Source: Mesorhizobium sp. C432A (lineage in GTDB: Bacteria > Pseudomonadota > Alphaproteobacteria > Rhizobiales > Rhizobiaceae). Taken from it: a DNA stretch of 64,000 nt. Where the stretch lies: assembly GCF_030323145.1 (NCBI RefSeq), contig NZ_CP100470.1, forward strand, positions 2,149,001 to 2,213,000. Reading direction: 5' to 3'. Position numbers and translations under genes: made by a program. A model generated the notes under the pieces. It did not search any database and was not told the DNA's origin. It worked only from the letters and a program-made list of their open reading frames with translations. Below are positions 50,510-60,373 of the stretch, piece after piece. Every line of letters begins with the position of its first letter. Within the stretch, counting starts at the first letter, position 1.

Positions 50510-53238
50510 GCCGGATCACCAGATGCTTGCTCGTCCACACCTGATACGTCCGTATCGGACGATTGTACCAACCTCGGCATGCGGATTGTGAAGACTGCGC
50601 CCGGGCGATCGCTGCGGTTCGCCGCCATGATCGTGCCGCCCATCGCCTCGATGAAGCCCCGGCAGATCGACAGGCCGAGCCCGGTGCCGGCCTGGACCTG
50701 ATCGCGCTTGCGCACCCGGTAGAAGCTGTCGAAGACGCGCTCCAGGTCGGCGGGCGGAATGCCCGGTCCCTCATCCATGATCTGCAGCGCGACGGAGCCA
50801 TTGTCGGCCCAGCCCTGCAGCCGGATTGTCGATCCCTGTGGCGCGTATTTCGCGGCATTGTCGAGCAGATTGAACAGCATCTGTTCGAACAGCACGGGAT
50901 CAAGCTTCAGCATCGGCAGGTCGGCCGGAACATCAACCTCGGTCTTGTGCCCGGCAGTGATCTTGCGCGCCCGTTGCAAGGCCGAGCCGACGACATCGCC
51001 GACATAGTGGAGAGCAAAATTCGGCTCCATGGCGCCGGATTCAATCTTGGTCATGTCGAGCAGATTGGCGATGAAGCGGTTCAGCCGTTCGGACTCGTCG
51101 AGCACGGTGGTCAGCAGCTCGGCCCGATCGTTCTCGGGCAGTGCCGGCGCAAATTCCCTGAGCGTGCCGGCCGCGCCCATGATGGCCGCCAGCGGCGTCT
51201 TCAGATCATGCGAGATCGACGTCAGCAGTGCCGAGCGCAAGCGGTCGGCCTCGGCCGCCAGCCTGGCGCGATCGACATCGGCGACCAGCTGGATGCGCTC
51301 GATGGCAACCGCCGCCTGATCGGCCAGCGCGTCGAGCAGGCGCTGTTGCTCGGGCGTCAAGAGCGGCCCCTGCTTGTCATTGTCGAGGCCAACGACGCCG
51401 ATGGCGGTACGGCCGGTCCGCAAGGGCAGGTAGAGCCGTTTTGCCCCGGGCAGGGTATCGGCGCCACGGCCGGCAGCCCGGTTGTGTTCCCAGGCCCAGC
51501 GTGCAGCCGCGATGTCGGCCTCGGCCAGCGTGTCGTCGGGGGGATAACCGGCCTTGACGGTGATCGTGCCTTCTTCCGGCAACAGCAGCACTACGCGCAG
51601 CTTCAGCATCGAGGCGATCTGGAACGCGGTGGCCCACAAAACGTCGTCGAGCGTGCCGGCGCCGGCGAGTTTCTTTGAAAAGAGGTAGATGTCCTCGGTG
51701 GCCCGGGCGCGTGAACGGGCGGCGGCTGCCTGACGCTGCACACGCGCCGTCAGATTGCTGGCGATGACGGCAACGACGAGGAAGACGGCGAAGGCAACGA
51801 TGCTCTCCGGATCGCGGATCGTCATCGTGTAGCGCGGCTCGAGAAAGAAGAAGTTGAAGGCAATGGCGCTGAGGAAACAGGCGTACAGCGCCGGCCACAG
51901 GCCAAAGGTCACTGCCGATGTCAGCACCGCCAGCAGAAGCACGCTGGCAAGGTTGCGAACGTCGAGGAACTGATCGAGAACGGCACTGACGGCAAGCGCG
52001 CCGGCGACATAGACGGTCGAGAAAAGATAAGGCCAGATTTGAAATGGCGTCTGCTCGGCCGCCGCCTTGACCCTCGACGTGGCCTCGTTGTCGCGCTCCG
52101 TTCCTGAAATGACATGGACGCTGATATCGCCGGCATTGCGGATCAGATCGTAGGTGAGCGAGCCCTCGATCAGTTCGCGCCAGCGCGAGCGGGTCGGCCT
52201 GCCGACGACGATATGGGTGAAATTGTTCACTGTGGCGTGGCGGACGATGTCCTGGGCGACGTTCTGGCCCGGAATGGTCGTCACCTCGGCGCCGAGCTGC
52301 TCGGCCAGGCGCAAGAGCGTGGCCAGCTGGTCCTTGTCTTCCTCCGACATGCCGGCCGAACGCGGCGTGTCGACATGCAGCGCCGTCCACGGTGCGCGCA
52401 GCCGGTCGGCCAGCCGGCGCGCATAGCGGACACGAGACGCTCCGCCCGGACGCGCATCGACGCAGACGAGCACCCTTTCGCCCGCCGCCCAGGGGCCGGG
52501 AATGGCGTGCGACTGCATGTGGTTGAGCAACTGCTCGTCGACGCGCTGGGCGGTGCGGCGCAGCGCCAATTCCCGAAGCGCGGTCAGATTGCCCGGCGAG
52601 AAATAGTTTTCGACTGCGCGCTGGGCAGTGTTGGGGAAATAGACCTTGCCCTCCTTCAGCCGCTTGATCAGGTCGTCGGGCGTGAGGTCGATGATCTCGA
52701 TGTCGTCGGCCTGGTCGATGATGGAGTCCGGGACCGTTTCGCGCACCCTGACGCGGGTGATCTGTGCCACGACGTCATTCAGGCTCTCGACATGCTGGAT
52801 ATTGAGCGTGGTGTAAACGTCGATGCCGCGCGCAAGGATTTCCTGGACGTCGAGATAGCGCTTGGGGTGGCGGCTGCCGGGTGCGTTGGTGTGGGCGAGT
52901 TCGTCGACGAGCACCAGCGCCGGCCGGCGGGCGAGGATGGCGTCGATGTCCATCTCATTCAGCACGCGGTCCTTGTAGTCGACCTTCTGGCGCGGGATGA
53001 CCTCGTAGCCGTCGACCAGCGCCAGTGTTTCCTTGCGGCCGTGGGTCTCGACGACGCCGATCACTACGTCGACGCCGTCGGCCAACCTGGCGCGGCCGGC
53101 CATCAGCATTTCATAGGTCTTGCCGACGCCGGGGGCCGCGCCGAGAAATATCCGCAGACGGCCGCGCTCTTCCCGTTCCGCATGCTCGAGCAGCGCGTCC
53201 GGAGAGGGTCTGGTATCGTTGCTTCTGGCGTCCGGCAT
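50506..53238 (-). CDS. kdpD: KdpD, sensor histidine kinase for potassium limitation
   Basis: 910-aa membrane kinase. N-terminal KdpD domain with Walker A GAAPGVGKTY (residues about 33-42) and GVVETHGRKET; a universal-stress-protein domain (about 245-370); four close membrane helices (DUF4118, about 395-495); GAF-like region; HisKA with SISHDLKTPLAAIMG and HATPase with NLLDNAAKYAP, DEGPGIPP and GTGLGLSICRGF. Receives input from potassium levels and, in several bacteria, from PtsN and c-di-AMP. Placed 67 bp after kdpC on the same strand, so part of the operon or transcribed by read-through. Confidence 0.96.
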   Translation of the reverse strand: MPDARSNDTRPSPDALLEHAEREERGRLRIFLGAAPGVGKTYEMLMAGRARLADGVDVVIGVVETHGRKETLALVDGYEVIPRQKVDYKDRVLNEMDIDAILARRPALVLVDELAHTNAPGSRHPKRYLDVQEILARGIDVYTTLNIQHVESLNDVVAQITRVRVRETVPDSIIDQADDIEIIDLTPDDLIKRLKEGKVYFPNTAQRAVENYFSPGNLTALRELALRRTAQRVDEQLLNHMQSHAIPGPWAAGERVLVCVDARPGGASRVRYARRLADRLRAPWTALHVDTPRSAGMSEEDKDQLATLLRLAEQLGAEVTTIPGQNVAQDIVRHATVNNFTHIVVGRPTRSRWRELIEGSLTYDLIRNAGDISVHVISGTERDNEATSRVKAAAEQTPFQIWPYLFSTVYVAGALAVSAVLDQFLDVRNLASVLLLAVLTSAVTFGLWPALYACFLSAIAFNFFFLEPRYTMTIRDPESIVAFAVFLVVAVIASNLTARVQRQAAAARSRARATEDIYLFSKKLAGAGTLDDVLWATAFQIASMLKLRVVLLLPEEGTITVKAGYPPDDTLAEADIAAARWAWEHNRAAGRGADTLPGAKRLYLPLRTGRTAIGVVGLDNDKQGPLLTPEQQRLLDALADQAAVAIERIQLVADVDRARLAAEADRLRSALLTSISHDLKTPLAAIMGAAGTLREFAPALPENDRAELLTTVLDESERLNRFIANLLDMTKIESGAMEPNFALHYVGDVVGSALQRARKITAGHKTEVDVPADLPMLKLDPVLFEQMLFNLLDNAAKYAPQGSTIRLQGWADNGSVALQIMDEGPGIPPADLERVFDSFYRVRKRDQVQAGTGLGLSICRGFIEAMGGTIMAANRSDRPGAVFTIRMPRLVQSSDTDVSGVDEQASGDPA

Positions 53239-53305
53239 CAGGCTCGATCATGAACGGCGCCGAGGATCGTGTCGATCCCCGGCCCCTGGCTTCAGAGATT
53301 GTCTC

Positions 53306-53872
53306 TCACTGCTTGGTATCGTCCAGTGCCAGGTTGAGCGCCAGCACATTGACGACCGGCTCGCCGAGGAAGCCGAGTTCGCGGCCTTCGACATGGCTGT
53401 CGACAAGCGCCTTGACCTTGGCTTCGTCGAAGCCCCTGGCCTTGGCCACCCGAGCGACCTGGAAATAGGCGGCGTCCGGGCTGATGGCGGGGTCGAGGCC
53501 GCTGCCGGACGTCGTCACCAGATCCATCGGCACCGGCTGGTTCGGGTTCTCCGCCTTCAGCTTTGCAACATCGCCCTTGATGCGGTCGATCAGCTTGGGG
53601 TTGGTTGGACCGAGATTGGAGCCGCTGGACGCTGCGGCGTTGTATCCGTCGCCGGCAGCCGAGGGGCGGCCATGGAAATACTTGTCGTCGGCAAAGCCCT
53701 CGCCGATCAGTTCGGAGCCGATGACCGTGCCGTTTTTCTCGATCAAGCTGCCATTGGCCTGGTGCGGAAACAGCGCCTGGGCGATGCCGGTCATGCCCAG
53801 GGGATAGATCAGGCCGGTCAAAACGGTGAAAAAGACGATCATGATAACAGCGGGTCTTATCTGAGTGAGCAT
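53306..53872 (-). CDS. kdpC: KdpC subunit of the potassium-transporting ATPase
   Basis: Single-helix accessory subunit that stabilises KdpAB. N-terminal membrane segment (residues 8-34: [29 protein letters not shown]), then a periplasmic domain with the family motifs [26 protein letters not shown] and [29 protein letters not shown]. 188 aa is standard. 12 bp after kdpB. Confidence 0.95.
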   Translation of the reverse strand: MLTQIRPAVIMIVFFTVLTGLIYPLGMTGIAQALFPHQANGSLIEKNGTVIGSELIGEGFADDKYFHGRPSAAGDGYNAAASSGSNLGPTNPKLIDRIKGDVAKLKAENPNQPVPMDLVTTSGSGLDPAISPDAAYFQVARVAKARGFDEAKVKALVDSHVEGRELGFLGEPVVNVLALNLALDDTKQ

Positions 53873-53884
53873 GGACGTATTTCC

Positions 53885-55978
53885 TTAAGCGAGGCCGAGG
53901 CCGGTGACGATCATGTCGATCGCCTTGATGCCGGCGAAGGGAACGATGATGCCGCCGAGGCCGTAGACCAGCAGGTTGCGGCTGAGCAGCGCGCCGGCGC
54001 CGATGGCGCGGTATTTGACGCCTTTAAGCGACAGCGGGATCAGAGCGATGATGATCAGCGCGTTGAAGATGATGGCCGACAGGATGGCGCTCTGCGGCGT
54101 CGCCAGATGCATGATGTTGAGCGCTTGCAGGGGGCCGATTGTATGTCCCGGCGCAACGTAGAAGACGGCAAACATGGCCGGGATGATGGCGAAGTATTTG
54201 GCGACGTCGTTGGCGATCGAGAAGGTCGTCAGCGAGCCGCGCGTCATCAGCAGCGCCTTGCCGATCTCGACGATCTCGATCAGCTTGGTCGGGTCACTAT
54301 CGAGGTCGATCATGTTGCCGGCCTCGCGGGCGGCAACCGTGCCGGTGTTCATGGCGACGCCGACATCGGCCTGCGCCAAGGCCGGCGCGTCGTTGGTGCC
54401 GTCACCGCACATGGCGACCAGCTTGCCCTTGGCCTGTTCGTCGCGGATCAGCTTCAGCTTGTCCTCGGGCGTGGCCTGGGCGAGGAAATCGTCGACGCCG
54501 GCTTCGGCTGCGATCGCCGCCGCAGTCATCGGATTGTCGCCGGTGATCATCACGGTGCGGATGCCCATTTTGCGCAGTTCGGCAAAGCGCTCGCGGATAC
54601 CACCCTTGACGATGTCCTTGAGGTGGACGACGCCGAGCAGGCGGCCGTCACGCTCGACGGCCAGCGGCGTGCCGCCCGACTTGGCGATCTCGTCGGCGAT
54701 CGCCTGGAGATCCTTGACGGTGTCGCTGCCGGGGCGCGCGCCGTGAGTGGCCGATGTCGACTGGCTGACATAGGCGAGAACCGAATCGACGGCGCCCTTG
54801 CGCACCGACGAGCCATCGATGTCGACGCCGCTCATCCGGGTCTGCGCGGTGAAGGGCACGAAGCTGGCATGCAAGGTTGCCATGTCACGGGCGCGGATGG
54901 CGTATTTCTCCTTGGCCAGCACGACGATCGAGCGTCCCTCAGGCGTCTCGTCGGCGAGCGAGGCGAGCTGCGCGGCATCGGCCAGTTCCTGTTCGGTGAC
55001 GCCCTTGACCGGGCGGAATTCGGTGGCCTGGCGGTTGCCGAGCGTGATGGTGCCGGTCTTGTCGAGCAAAAGCGTATCGACGTCGCCCGCCGCTTCGACG
55101 GCACGGCCGGACATGGCCAGCACGTTGAAGCGCACCAGGCGGTCCATCCCGGCAATGCCGATGGCCGACAGCAGGGCGCCGATGGTGGTCGGGATCAAGG
55201 TGACGAACAGCGCGACCAGCACCGTCACCGGGATATAGCCGCCGGAATAGGAGGCAAAGCTCGGGATCGTGGCGGTGGCCAGCACGAAGATCAGCGTCAT
55301 GCCGACGAGCAGGATGTTGAGCGCGATCTCGTTGGGCGTCTTCTGGCGCGAGGCACCCTCGACCAGCGAGATCATGCGGTCGAGGAAGGTGTGGCCGGAG
55401 GCGGCTGATATGCGCACGCGAATCCAGTCGGACAGAACCTGCGTGCCGCCGGTGACCGCCGAACGGTCGCCGCCGGATTCGCGAATGACGGGTGCGGACT
55501 CGCCGGTGATTGCCGCCTCGTTGACCGAGGCCACGCCTTCGATCACTTCACCGTCGGACGGGATGATGTCGCCGGCTTCGACCAGCACGATGTCGCCAAC
55601 CTTCAGGCTGGTGCCGGGCACCAGCTTGAACCTGGAGCGGTCTTCGCCGGCAAGCAGCTTGGCCTGGGTTTCGGTGCGCGCCTTGCGCAGCGAATCGGCC
55701 TGCGCCTTGCCGCGGCCTTCGGCGACGGCCTCGGCGAAGTTGGCGAACAGCACGGTGAACCACAGCCAGATGATGATCTGCAGCGTAAAGCCGAAATCGC
55801 CGCCGCCGGTGGCGAGATCCTTGACGAACAGGACCGTGGTAAGAAGCGAGACGATGGCGACGACGAACATCACCGGGTTCCTGACCAGCGTGCGGGGGTC
55901 GAGTTTCCTGAAGGCGCCGCCGATGGCCGGCCACAGGATGCGGGCATCCATGATGCTCGCGGATTTGGACTGGCTCAT
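53885..55978 (-). CDS. kdpB: KdpB, P-type ATPase subunit of the potassium pump
   Basis: Catalytic subunit, 697 aa. Phosphorylated Asp306 in [13 protein letters not shown], the actuator loop ITGESAPV (residues 157-164, with the serine whose phosphorylation inhibits E. coli KdpB), the hinge [18 protein letters not shown] and seven hydrophobic segments. Hydrolyses ATP to drive potassium entering through KdpA. Begins with a 4-bp overlap with a 75-aa small ORF that separates it from kdpA, an unusual insertion. Confidence 0.97.
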   Translation of the reverse strand: MSQSKSASIMDARILWPAIGGAFRKLDPRTLVRNPVMFVVAIVSLLTTVLFVKDLATGGGDFGFTLQIIIWLWFTVLFANFAEAVAEGRGKAQADSLRKARTETQAKLLAGEDRSRFKLVPGTSLKVGDIVLVEAGDIIPSDGEVIEGVASVNEAAITGESAPVIRESGGDRSAVTGGTQVLSDWIRVRISAASGHTFLDRMISLVEGASRQKTPNEIALNILLVGMTLIFVLATATIPSFASYSGGYIPVTVLVALFVTLIPTTIGALLSAIGIAGMDRLVRFNVLAMSGRAVEAAGDVDTLLLDKTGTITLGNRQATEFRPVKGVTEQELADAAQLASLADETPEGRSIVVLAKEKYAIRARDMATLHASFVPFTAQTRMSGVDIDGSSVRKGAVDSVLAYVSQSTSATHGARPGSDTVKDLQAIADEIAKSGGTPLAVERDGRLLGVVHLKDIVKGGIRERFAELRKMGIRTVMITGDNPMTAAAIAAEAGVDDFLAQATPEDKLKLIRDEQAKGKLVAMCGDGTNDAPALAQADVGVAMNTGTVAAREAGNMIDLDSDPTKLIEIVEIGKALLMTRGSLTTFSIANDVAKYFAIIPAMFAVFYVAPGHTIGPLQALNIMHLATPQSAILSAIIFNALIIIALIPLSLKGVKYRAIGAGALLSRNLLVYGLGGIIVPFAGIKAIDMIVTGLGLA

Positions 55979-56202
55979 TTGGTGGCTCCAGTATCTGAAC
56001 TGTTGGCCGGCACCGACCGATCGGATGCCGAAAAGAGGGGCGGCGGACCATAGGCCAGCAGCCAGATCACGATCATGACTGCCGCGAGGCCGAGGAAGGT
56101 AGATACGCTGGGGAAGGGAGGGGGCGTTTCCTCCCCCTCATTGCCGGCTCGTGGGCCGGCTCGCGGCCGGGCCTTCATGCGTTTTGGGTAGAACCAGGAC
56201 AT
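55975..56202 (-). CDS. Small single-helix membrane protein between kdpA and kdpB, 75 aa
   Basis: Not recognised. The ATG at 56202 lies 8 bp after the kdpA stop, with GAGG overlapping that stop. Its own stop overlaps the kdpB ATG by 4 bp. This tight coupling on both sides argues it is translated. The product has a basic N-terminus ([20 protein letters not shown]), an acidic/proline stretch, one hydrophobic helix (about residues 38-56, [18 protein letters not shown]) and a short polar tail, with N-in topology predicted. E. coli has no such gene between kdpA and kdpB. Could be a Kdp accessory subunit or regulator. Confidence 0.7.
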   Translation of the reverse strand: MSWFYPKRMKARPRAGPRAGNEGEETPPPFPSVSTFLGLAAVMIVIWLLAYGPPPLFSASDRSVPANSSDTGATK

Positions 56203-56210
56203 GACAAGCC

Positions 56211-57914
56211 TCAGAATGTCTGGCCGTTGATGGCAGCCAGGTGCTCGACGATCGGTCCGATCGCCAGTGCCGGGAAGAAGGTCAGGCCGACGACGATCAG
56301 GATGACGCCGACGAGCAGGCCGACGAACAGCGGGCCGTCGGTCGGGAAGGTGCCGGCGGAAGCCGGAACCGTCTTCTTCGTCGCTAGCGAGCCGGCAATG
56401 GCAAGCGCTGGAATGATGACGAAGAAGCGACCCACCCACATGGAGATGCCGAGCGTGATGTTGTACCAGGGCGTGTTGCCGGAAAGGCCGCCAAAGGCCG
56501 AGCCGTTGTTGGCCGCCGCCGAAGTGTAGGCATAAAGAACCTCGGAGAAGCCATGCGGACCGCCATTGGCCATCGAGGCGACGGCGCTTGGCAGCACGAC
56601 CGCTATTGCCGTGAAGACCAGCATGACCAACGGCAGAGCGAGGATGGCGAGCATTGCCATCTTGACCTCCTTGGCCTCGATCTTCTTGCCGAGATATTCG
56701 GGCGTGCGGCCAACCATCAGGCCGGCGACGAACACGGTGATGACGATGAACATGACGATGCCGTAGAAGCCGGCGCCGACGCCGCCGACGATGACTTCGC
56801 CGAGCTGCATGTTGAGCATCGGGACCAGGCCGCCAAGTGCTGTGAACGAGTCATGCATGGCGTTCACCGCACCGCAGCTCGCAGCCGTGGTGATGACGGC
56901 GAATAGTGCCGAAGCGGCAATGCCGAAGCGGCTCTCCTTGCCTTCCATGTTGGCGCCGTCGACGCCCAACGCATGGACCAGCGGATTGCCCGCGGCTTCC
57001 GCCCAGTAGCAGATAACGACGCCAGCGATGAACAGCACACCCATCGTGGCCAGGATCGCCCAGCCCTGGCGCTGGTTGCCGACCATGCGGCCGAAGACGT
57101 TGGTGAGTGCAGCACCCAGCGCGAAGATCGTCACCATCTGGATCATGTTGGAGATGGCGTCGGGGTTTTCGAAAGGATGCGCGGCATTGGCGTTGAAGAA
57201 GCCGCCGCCATTGGTGCCGAGCATCTTGATGGCGACCTGCGAGGCGACCGGCCCAAGGGCGAGCGTCTGCTTGGCGCCCTCCAGCGTGGTGGCGTCGACA
57301 TAAGGCCCGAGCGTCTGCGGCATGCCGAGCCAGACATAGACAAGGGTGAGCACGATGCTGAGCGGCAGCAGGATGTAGAGCGTGCAGCGGGTCATATCGA
57401 CCCAGAAATTGCCGATCGATTTGGCCGAGGCGCGGGCGAAGCCGCGGATCAGCGCCACCGCAATGGCAATGCCGACGGCGGCGGACATGAAGTTCTGAAC
57501 AGTCAGGCCCGCCATCTGCACGAGGTAGGACAACGTGCTTTCGCCGCCGTAATTCTGCCAGTTGGTGTTGGTGACGAAGCTGACGGCAGTGTTGAAGGCG
57601 AGATTGGGTTCGACCGATGCCATCCCGGCCGGATTGTAAGGCAGGACGCCCTGCAGGCGTTGCAGAAAGTACAGCACCAGGAAGCTGGCAAGGCTGAAGA
57701 AGATGATTCCTGCCGCGTAGGTCGTCCAGTGCTGCTCCTCGCGCTCGCTGGTTCCCGAAATGCGGTAGAGGCCGCGCTCAACGGGCCCGAGTATGGGCGA
57801 GAGAAAGGTGCGATCGCCATTGAAGACGCGGTACATGTAGCCGCCGAGCGGCTTCACCAGCAAAACGACGATCCCGCAATAAACCAGGATCTGTATCCAT
57901 CCGTTGAGTGTCAT
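56211..57914 (-). CDS. kdpA: KdpA, potassium-binding channel-like subunit
   Basis: 567-aa integral membrane subunit related to Ktr/Trk potassium channels, with about ten helices and four selectivity-filter-like loops. Visible ones are [35 protein letters not shown] and [33 protein letters not shown] ([11 protein letters not shown]) occurs near the N-terminus. It binds and translocates potassium, energised by KdpB. Starts 18 bp after kdpF. Confidence 0.97.
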   Translation of the reverse strand: MTLNGWIQILVYCGIVVLLVKPLGGYMYRVFNGDRTFLSPILGPVERGLYRISGTSEREEQHWTTYAAGIIFFSLASFLVLYFLQRLQGVLPYNPAGMASVEPNLAFNTAVSFVTNTNWQNYGGESTLSYLVQMAGLTVQNFMSAAVGIAIAVALIRGFARASAKSIGNFWVDMTRCTLYILLPLSIVLTLVYVWLGMPQTLGPYVDATTLEGAKQTLALGPVASQVAIKMLGTNGGGFFNANAAHPFENPDAISNMIQMVTIFALGAALTNVFGRMVGNQRQGWAILATMGVLFIAGVVICYWAEAAGNPLVHALGVDGANMEGKESRFGIAASALFAVITTAASCGAVNAMHDSFTALGGLVPMLNMQLGEVIVGGVGAGFYGIVMFIVITVFVAGLMVGRTPEYLGKKIEAKEVKMAMLAILALPLVMLVFTAIAVVLPSAVASMANGGPHGFSEVLYAYTSAAANNGSAFGGLSGNTPWYNITLGISMWVGRFFVIIPALAIAGSLATKKTVPASAGTFPTDGPLFVGLLVGVILIVVGLTFFPALAIGPIVEHLAAINGQTF

Positions 57915-57932
57915 GGGTTTCCGTGCCTTGCT

Positions 57933-58022
57933 TCAGAAGCGTTCTGGGCGAACGAGGGCGTATGTCAGGTAGACGAGCAGGAACAAGGTCACGCCGCCAC
58001 CGAGGATGTAATCGACAAGCAT
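57933..58022 (-). CDS. kdpF: KdpF, small membrane subunit, 29 aa
   Basis: Twenty-nine residue hydrophobic peptide, MLVDYILGGGVTLFLLVYL followed by TYALVRPERF, the typical KdpF with a single helix and C-terminal YALxRPE(R/K)F motif. It stabilises the KdpABC complex in E. coli. AAGGAT precedes the ATG at 58022. Located just before kdpA as expected. Confidence 0.9.
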   Translation of the reverse strand: MLVDYILGGGVTLFLLVYLTYALVRPERF

Positions 58023-58038
58023 GGTGCGATCCTTCCGC

Positions 58039-58119
58039 TTAAAGAGCGTCGCAAGCTTTGATGTAGGCGAGGGAAAGACCGAAGAACAAAGCCTCGATCC
58101 CGATGACGACGATGTCCAT
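58039..58119 (-). CDS. Micro-protein upstream of kdpF, 26 aa
   Basis: Open frame from the ATG at 58119 to TAA at 58039: MDIVVIGIEALFFGLSLAYI then KACDAL. One hydrophobic helix and a short polar tail. AAGGA lies about 10 nt before the ATG and only 16 bp separate it from kdpF. Similar 25-30 residue peptides ending in an AYxxxCD-type tail precede kdpF in other proteobacteria, as far as I recall, so this is probably a translated, unnamed Kdp component rather than chance. Confidence 0.65.
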   Translation of the reverse strand: MDIVVIGIEALFFGLSLAYIKACDAL

Positions 58120-58289
58120 TTGTGTTGGTCCTTGCTTCTGCTTGTATTTGGCGCCAGCGACTGGCGAGCCAGAAATTCCATGAGAACGGCCCGCCGTAAC
58201 TCTGGGGTCACGGCGTCCGCAGCGTTTTGCTCGAGATGGAATATGGACCCGATCGCCATAAAGGTTCGAGACGGGGCCGGGAGGAAAGA

Positions 58290-58306
58290 TATAAAATTCC
58301 TATAAA
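58290..58306 (-). promoter_or_regulatory. KdpE-like direct repeat upstream of the kdp operon
   Basis: On the minus strand TTTATA-GGAAT-TTTATA: two hexamers with a five-base spacer, closely resembling the E. coli KdpE target (TTTATA-N5-TTTACA). It lies 171 bp upstream of the first kdp micro-ORF in the 305-bp divergent gap (58120-58424), otherwise without genes. Function inferred. Confidence 0.55.
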
Positions 58307-58424
58307 GATTTCCGGGAGATGGCTCCGTTCCGGGCCGCTAGAAACCGACGCCATGATATCGCGACCCCTCTTGCGGCGGCTCCGTCTTTCGAAACAATGG
58401 GAACGCAAAACGAGGGAAAAACAG

Positions 58425-60215
58425 ATGCTCGACATGGCACCATCGAAACAGGCGGCGACATGGCTTTGCGCGCTTGCACGGGCGCTGGAAGCTGATGACG
58501 CCGAGGCGGCCGCCAACCTGTTCGTCGAGGATTGCTACTGGCGCGATCTGCTGGCTTTCACCTGGAACATCACCACGATGGAAGGCCGCGATGAGATCCG
58601 CGACATGCTGCAAGCGACGCTGGCGGAAACGAAGCCCTCACACTGGACGCTGTCCGGCGAGGCGACCTCGGATGAGGGCACCGTCGAGGCCTGGTTCACG
58701 TTCGAAACGGCGGTCGCGCGGGGCGAAGGGATTGTGCGCCTTACGGACGGCCGCTGCCGGACCTTGTTCACGGCGGTGCGTGAGCTCAAGGGGTTCGAGG
58801 AACAAAAGGGACCGGCGCGGCCGCTTGGTATCCGTCACAAGGCCGATCCGAAGCGCGAAACCTGGGCGGAGGCGCGGGCGCGCGAGACGCGCGACCTCGG
58901 CGCCACCGAGCAGCCCTATTGCCTGGTGATCGGCGGCGGGCAGGGCGGCATCATGCTCGGCGCGCGGCTGAGGCAGCTCGGTGTGCCCACCATCATCATC
59001 GAGAAAAATGCGCGCCCCGGCGATTCCTGGCGCAACCGTTATCGCTCGCTCGTGCTCCACGATCCGGTCTGGTACGACCATCTGCCCTACATTCCGTTCC
59101 CGGAGAACTGGCCGGTGTTCACGCCCAAGGACAAGATGGGCGACTGGCTGGAGATGTACACCAGGGTGATGGAGCTCAACTACTGGGTCGCCACCAAATG
59201 CCTCAGCGCCAGCTATGACGAGGCCGAGAAGGTGTGGACTGTGGTGGTCGACCGCGTCGGCCGGCAGATCACGCTGAAGCCGAAGCACATTGTCTTTGCC
59301 ACCGGCGCCTATGGCCCGCCACGCCAGATCGCGCTGCCCGGCGCCGAGACCTTCAAGGGCGAACTCCTGCATTCCAGCCAGTATGCAAGCGGCGAGAAAT
59401 TCCGCGGCAGACGTGTCGCTGTCATCGGCGCGGCAAGCTCGGGGCACGATGTCAGCGTCGACCTCTGGGAGAGCGGCGCAGACGTCACCATGATCCAGCG
59501 GTCGCCGACGACAGTGGTGAAATCCGACACTCTGATGGAAGTCGGCTTCGAGATCTTCTCGGAAAAGGCTTTGGCGCGCGGCATCAGCACCGACAAGGCC
59601 GACCTGATCGTCGCGTCCACGCCGTTCGCGCTTGTACCCAAGGGCCAGCGGGATCTTTACGAGGTGATCAAGGCACGCGACGCAGACTTCTACGACCAGC
59701 TACGCGCCGCCGGCTTCGCCATCGATTTCGGGGAGGACGAGACCGGGCTGTTGATGAAGGCCTACCGCACCGGCTCCGGCTACTACATCGATGTCGGCGC
59801 CTGCGAACTGATCATCAATGGCGAGATCAAAGTGAAGAGCGGCGTCGGCATCAGTTCATTGACGCCGACCGGCATCCTGTTCGACGACCGCAGCGAGCTG
59901 GCCGTCGATGCGATCGTCGCCTGTACCGGCTACCAGTCGATGAACGAGACCGTGGCGGCCATCGTCTCGCGCGAGGTCGCCGACAAGGTCGGGCCATGCT
60001 GGGGCCTCGGCTCCGGCGTCAAGGGCGATCCCGGTCCTTGGCAAGGCGAGCTGCGCAACATGTGGAAGCCGACGGCGCAGGACGCGCTGTGGTTCCACGG
60101 CGGCAATCTGGCGCTGTCGCGGTTTTACTCGAAATATGTGGCGCTGCAGATCAAGGCGCGGATGGAAGGGATTGCGACGCCGGTGTTTGGGGCGGTGAGT
60201 AACGCAGGGCGCTAG
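58425..60215 (+). CDS. Flavin-containing monooxygenase with N-terminal NTF2-like domain, 596 aa
   Basis: Two-domain protein: residues about 8-130 form an NTF2/SnoaL-like fold (ALARALEADDAEAAANLFVEDCYWRDLLAFTWNITTMEGRDEIRDM), and 160-590 an FAD/NADPH monooxygenase of the YUCCA/FMO type. The FAD motif is VIGGGQGGIMLGARLRQLG (about 168-186), the NADPH motif VAVIGAASSGHDVSVDLWESG (about 335-355) and the terminal motif IVACTGYQSMNE. Homologues oxidise indole-pyruvate, amines or steroids; substrate unknown. ATG at 58425 follows GAGGGA; an upstream extension is rejected. Divergent from kdp. Confidence 0.85.
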   Translation: MLDMAPSKQAATWLCALARALEADDAEAAANLFVEDCYWRDLLAFTWNITTMEGRDEIRDMLQATLAETKPSHWTLSGEATSDEGTVEAWFTFETAVARGEGIVRLTDGRCRTLFTAVRELKGFEEQKGPARPLGIRHKADPKRETWAEARARETRDLGATEQPYCLVIGGGQGGIMLGARLRQLGVPTIIIEKNARPGDSWRNRYRSLVLHDPVWYDHLPYIPFPENWPVFTPKDKMGDWLEMYTRVMELNYWVATKCLSASYDEAEKVWTVVVDRVGRQITLKPKHIVFATGAYGPPRQIALPGAETFKGELLHSSQYASGEKFRGRRVAVIGAASSGHDVSVDLWESGADVTMIQRSPTTVVKSDTLMEVGFEIFSEKALARGISTDKADLIVASTPFALVPKGQRDLYEVIKARDADFYDQLRAAGFAIDFGEDETGLLMKAYRTGSGYYIDVGACELIINGEIKVKSGVGISSLTPTGILFDDRSELAVDAIVACTGYQSMNETVAAIVSREVADKVGPCWGLGSGVKGDPGPWQGELRNMWKPTAQDALWFHGGNLALSRFYSKYVALQIKARMEGIATPVFGAVSNAGR

Positions 60216-60216
60216 C

Positions 60217-60373
60217 GATCTCCTCCCCCCTCGAGGGGGAGATGTCGCCGAAGGCGACAGAGGGGGTCGCCACGCGTGGAGCGCTGACCTTCATTCTCGG
60301 CAAGGAAGGTCGCGTCCGGTCGAACCGACCCCCTCTGGCCTGCCGGCCATCTCCCCCTCAAGGAGGGAGATTA
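60217..60373. repeat. CT-rich palindromic intergenic element, family D, copy 2
   Basis: Arms ATCTCCTCCCCCCTCGAGG... and ...ATCTCCCCCTCAAGGAGGGAGAT with internal GTCGCCGAAGGCGACAGAGGGGGTC and GACCCCCTCTGGCCTGCCGGCC. Convergent junction between monooxygenase and amidohydrolase; the element reaches into the last codon of the latter. Such CTC/GAG palindromes are common between rhizobial genes. Confidence 0.8.

Noticed and set aside
53120..55408. Long open frame on the + strand antisense to kdpC/kdpB (762 codons)
   Set aside because: It mirrors real kdp genes in codon-position-biased GC-rich DNA; no family resemblance, composition rich in Asp/Arg/Gly/His as expected for antisense frames.
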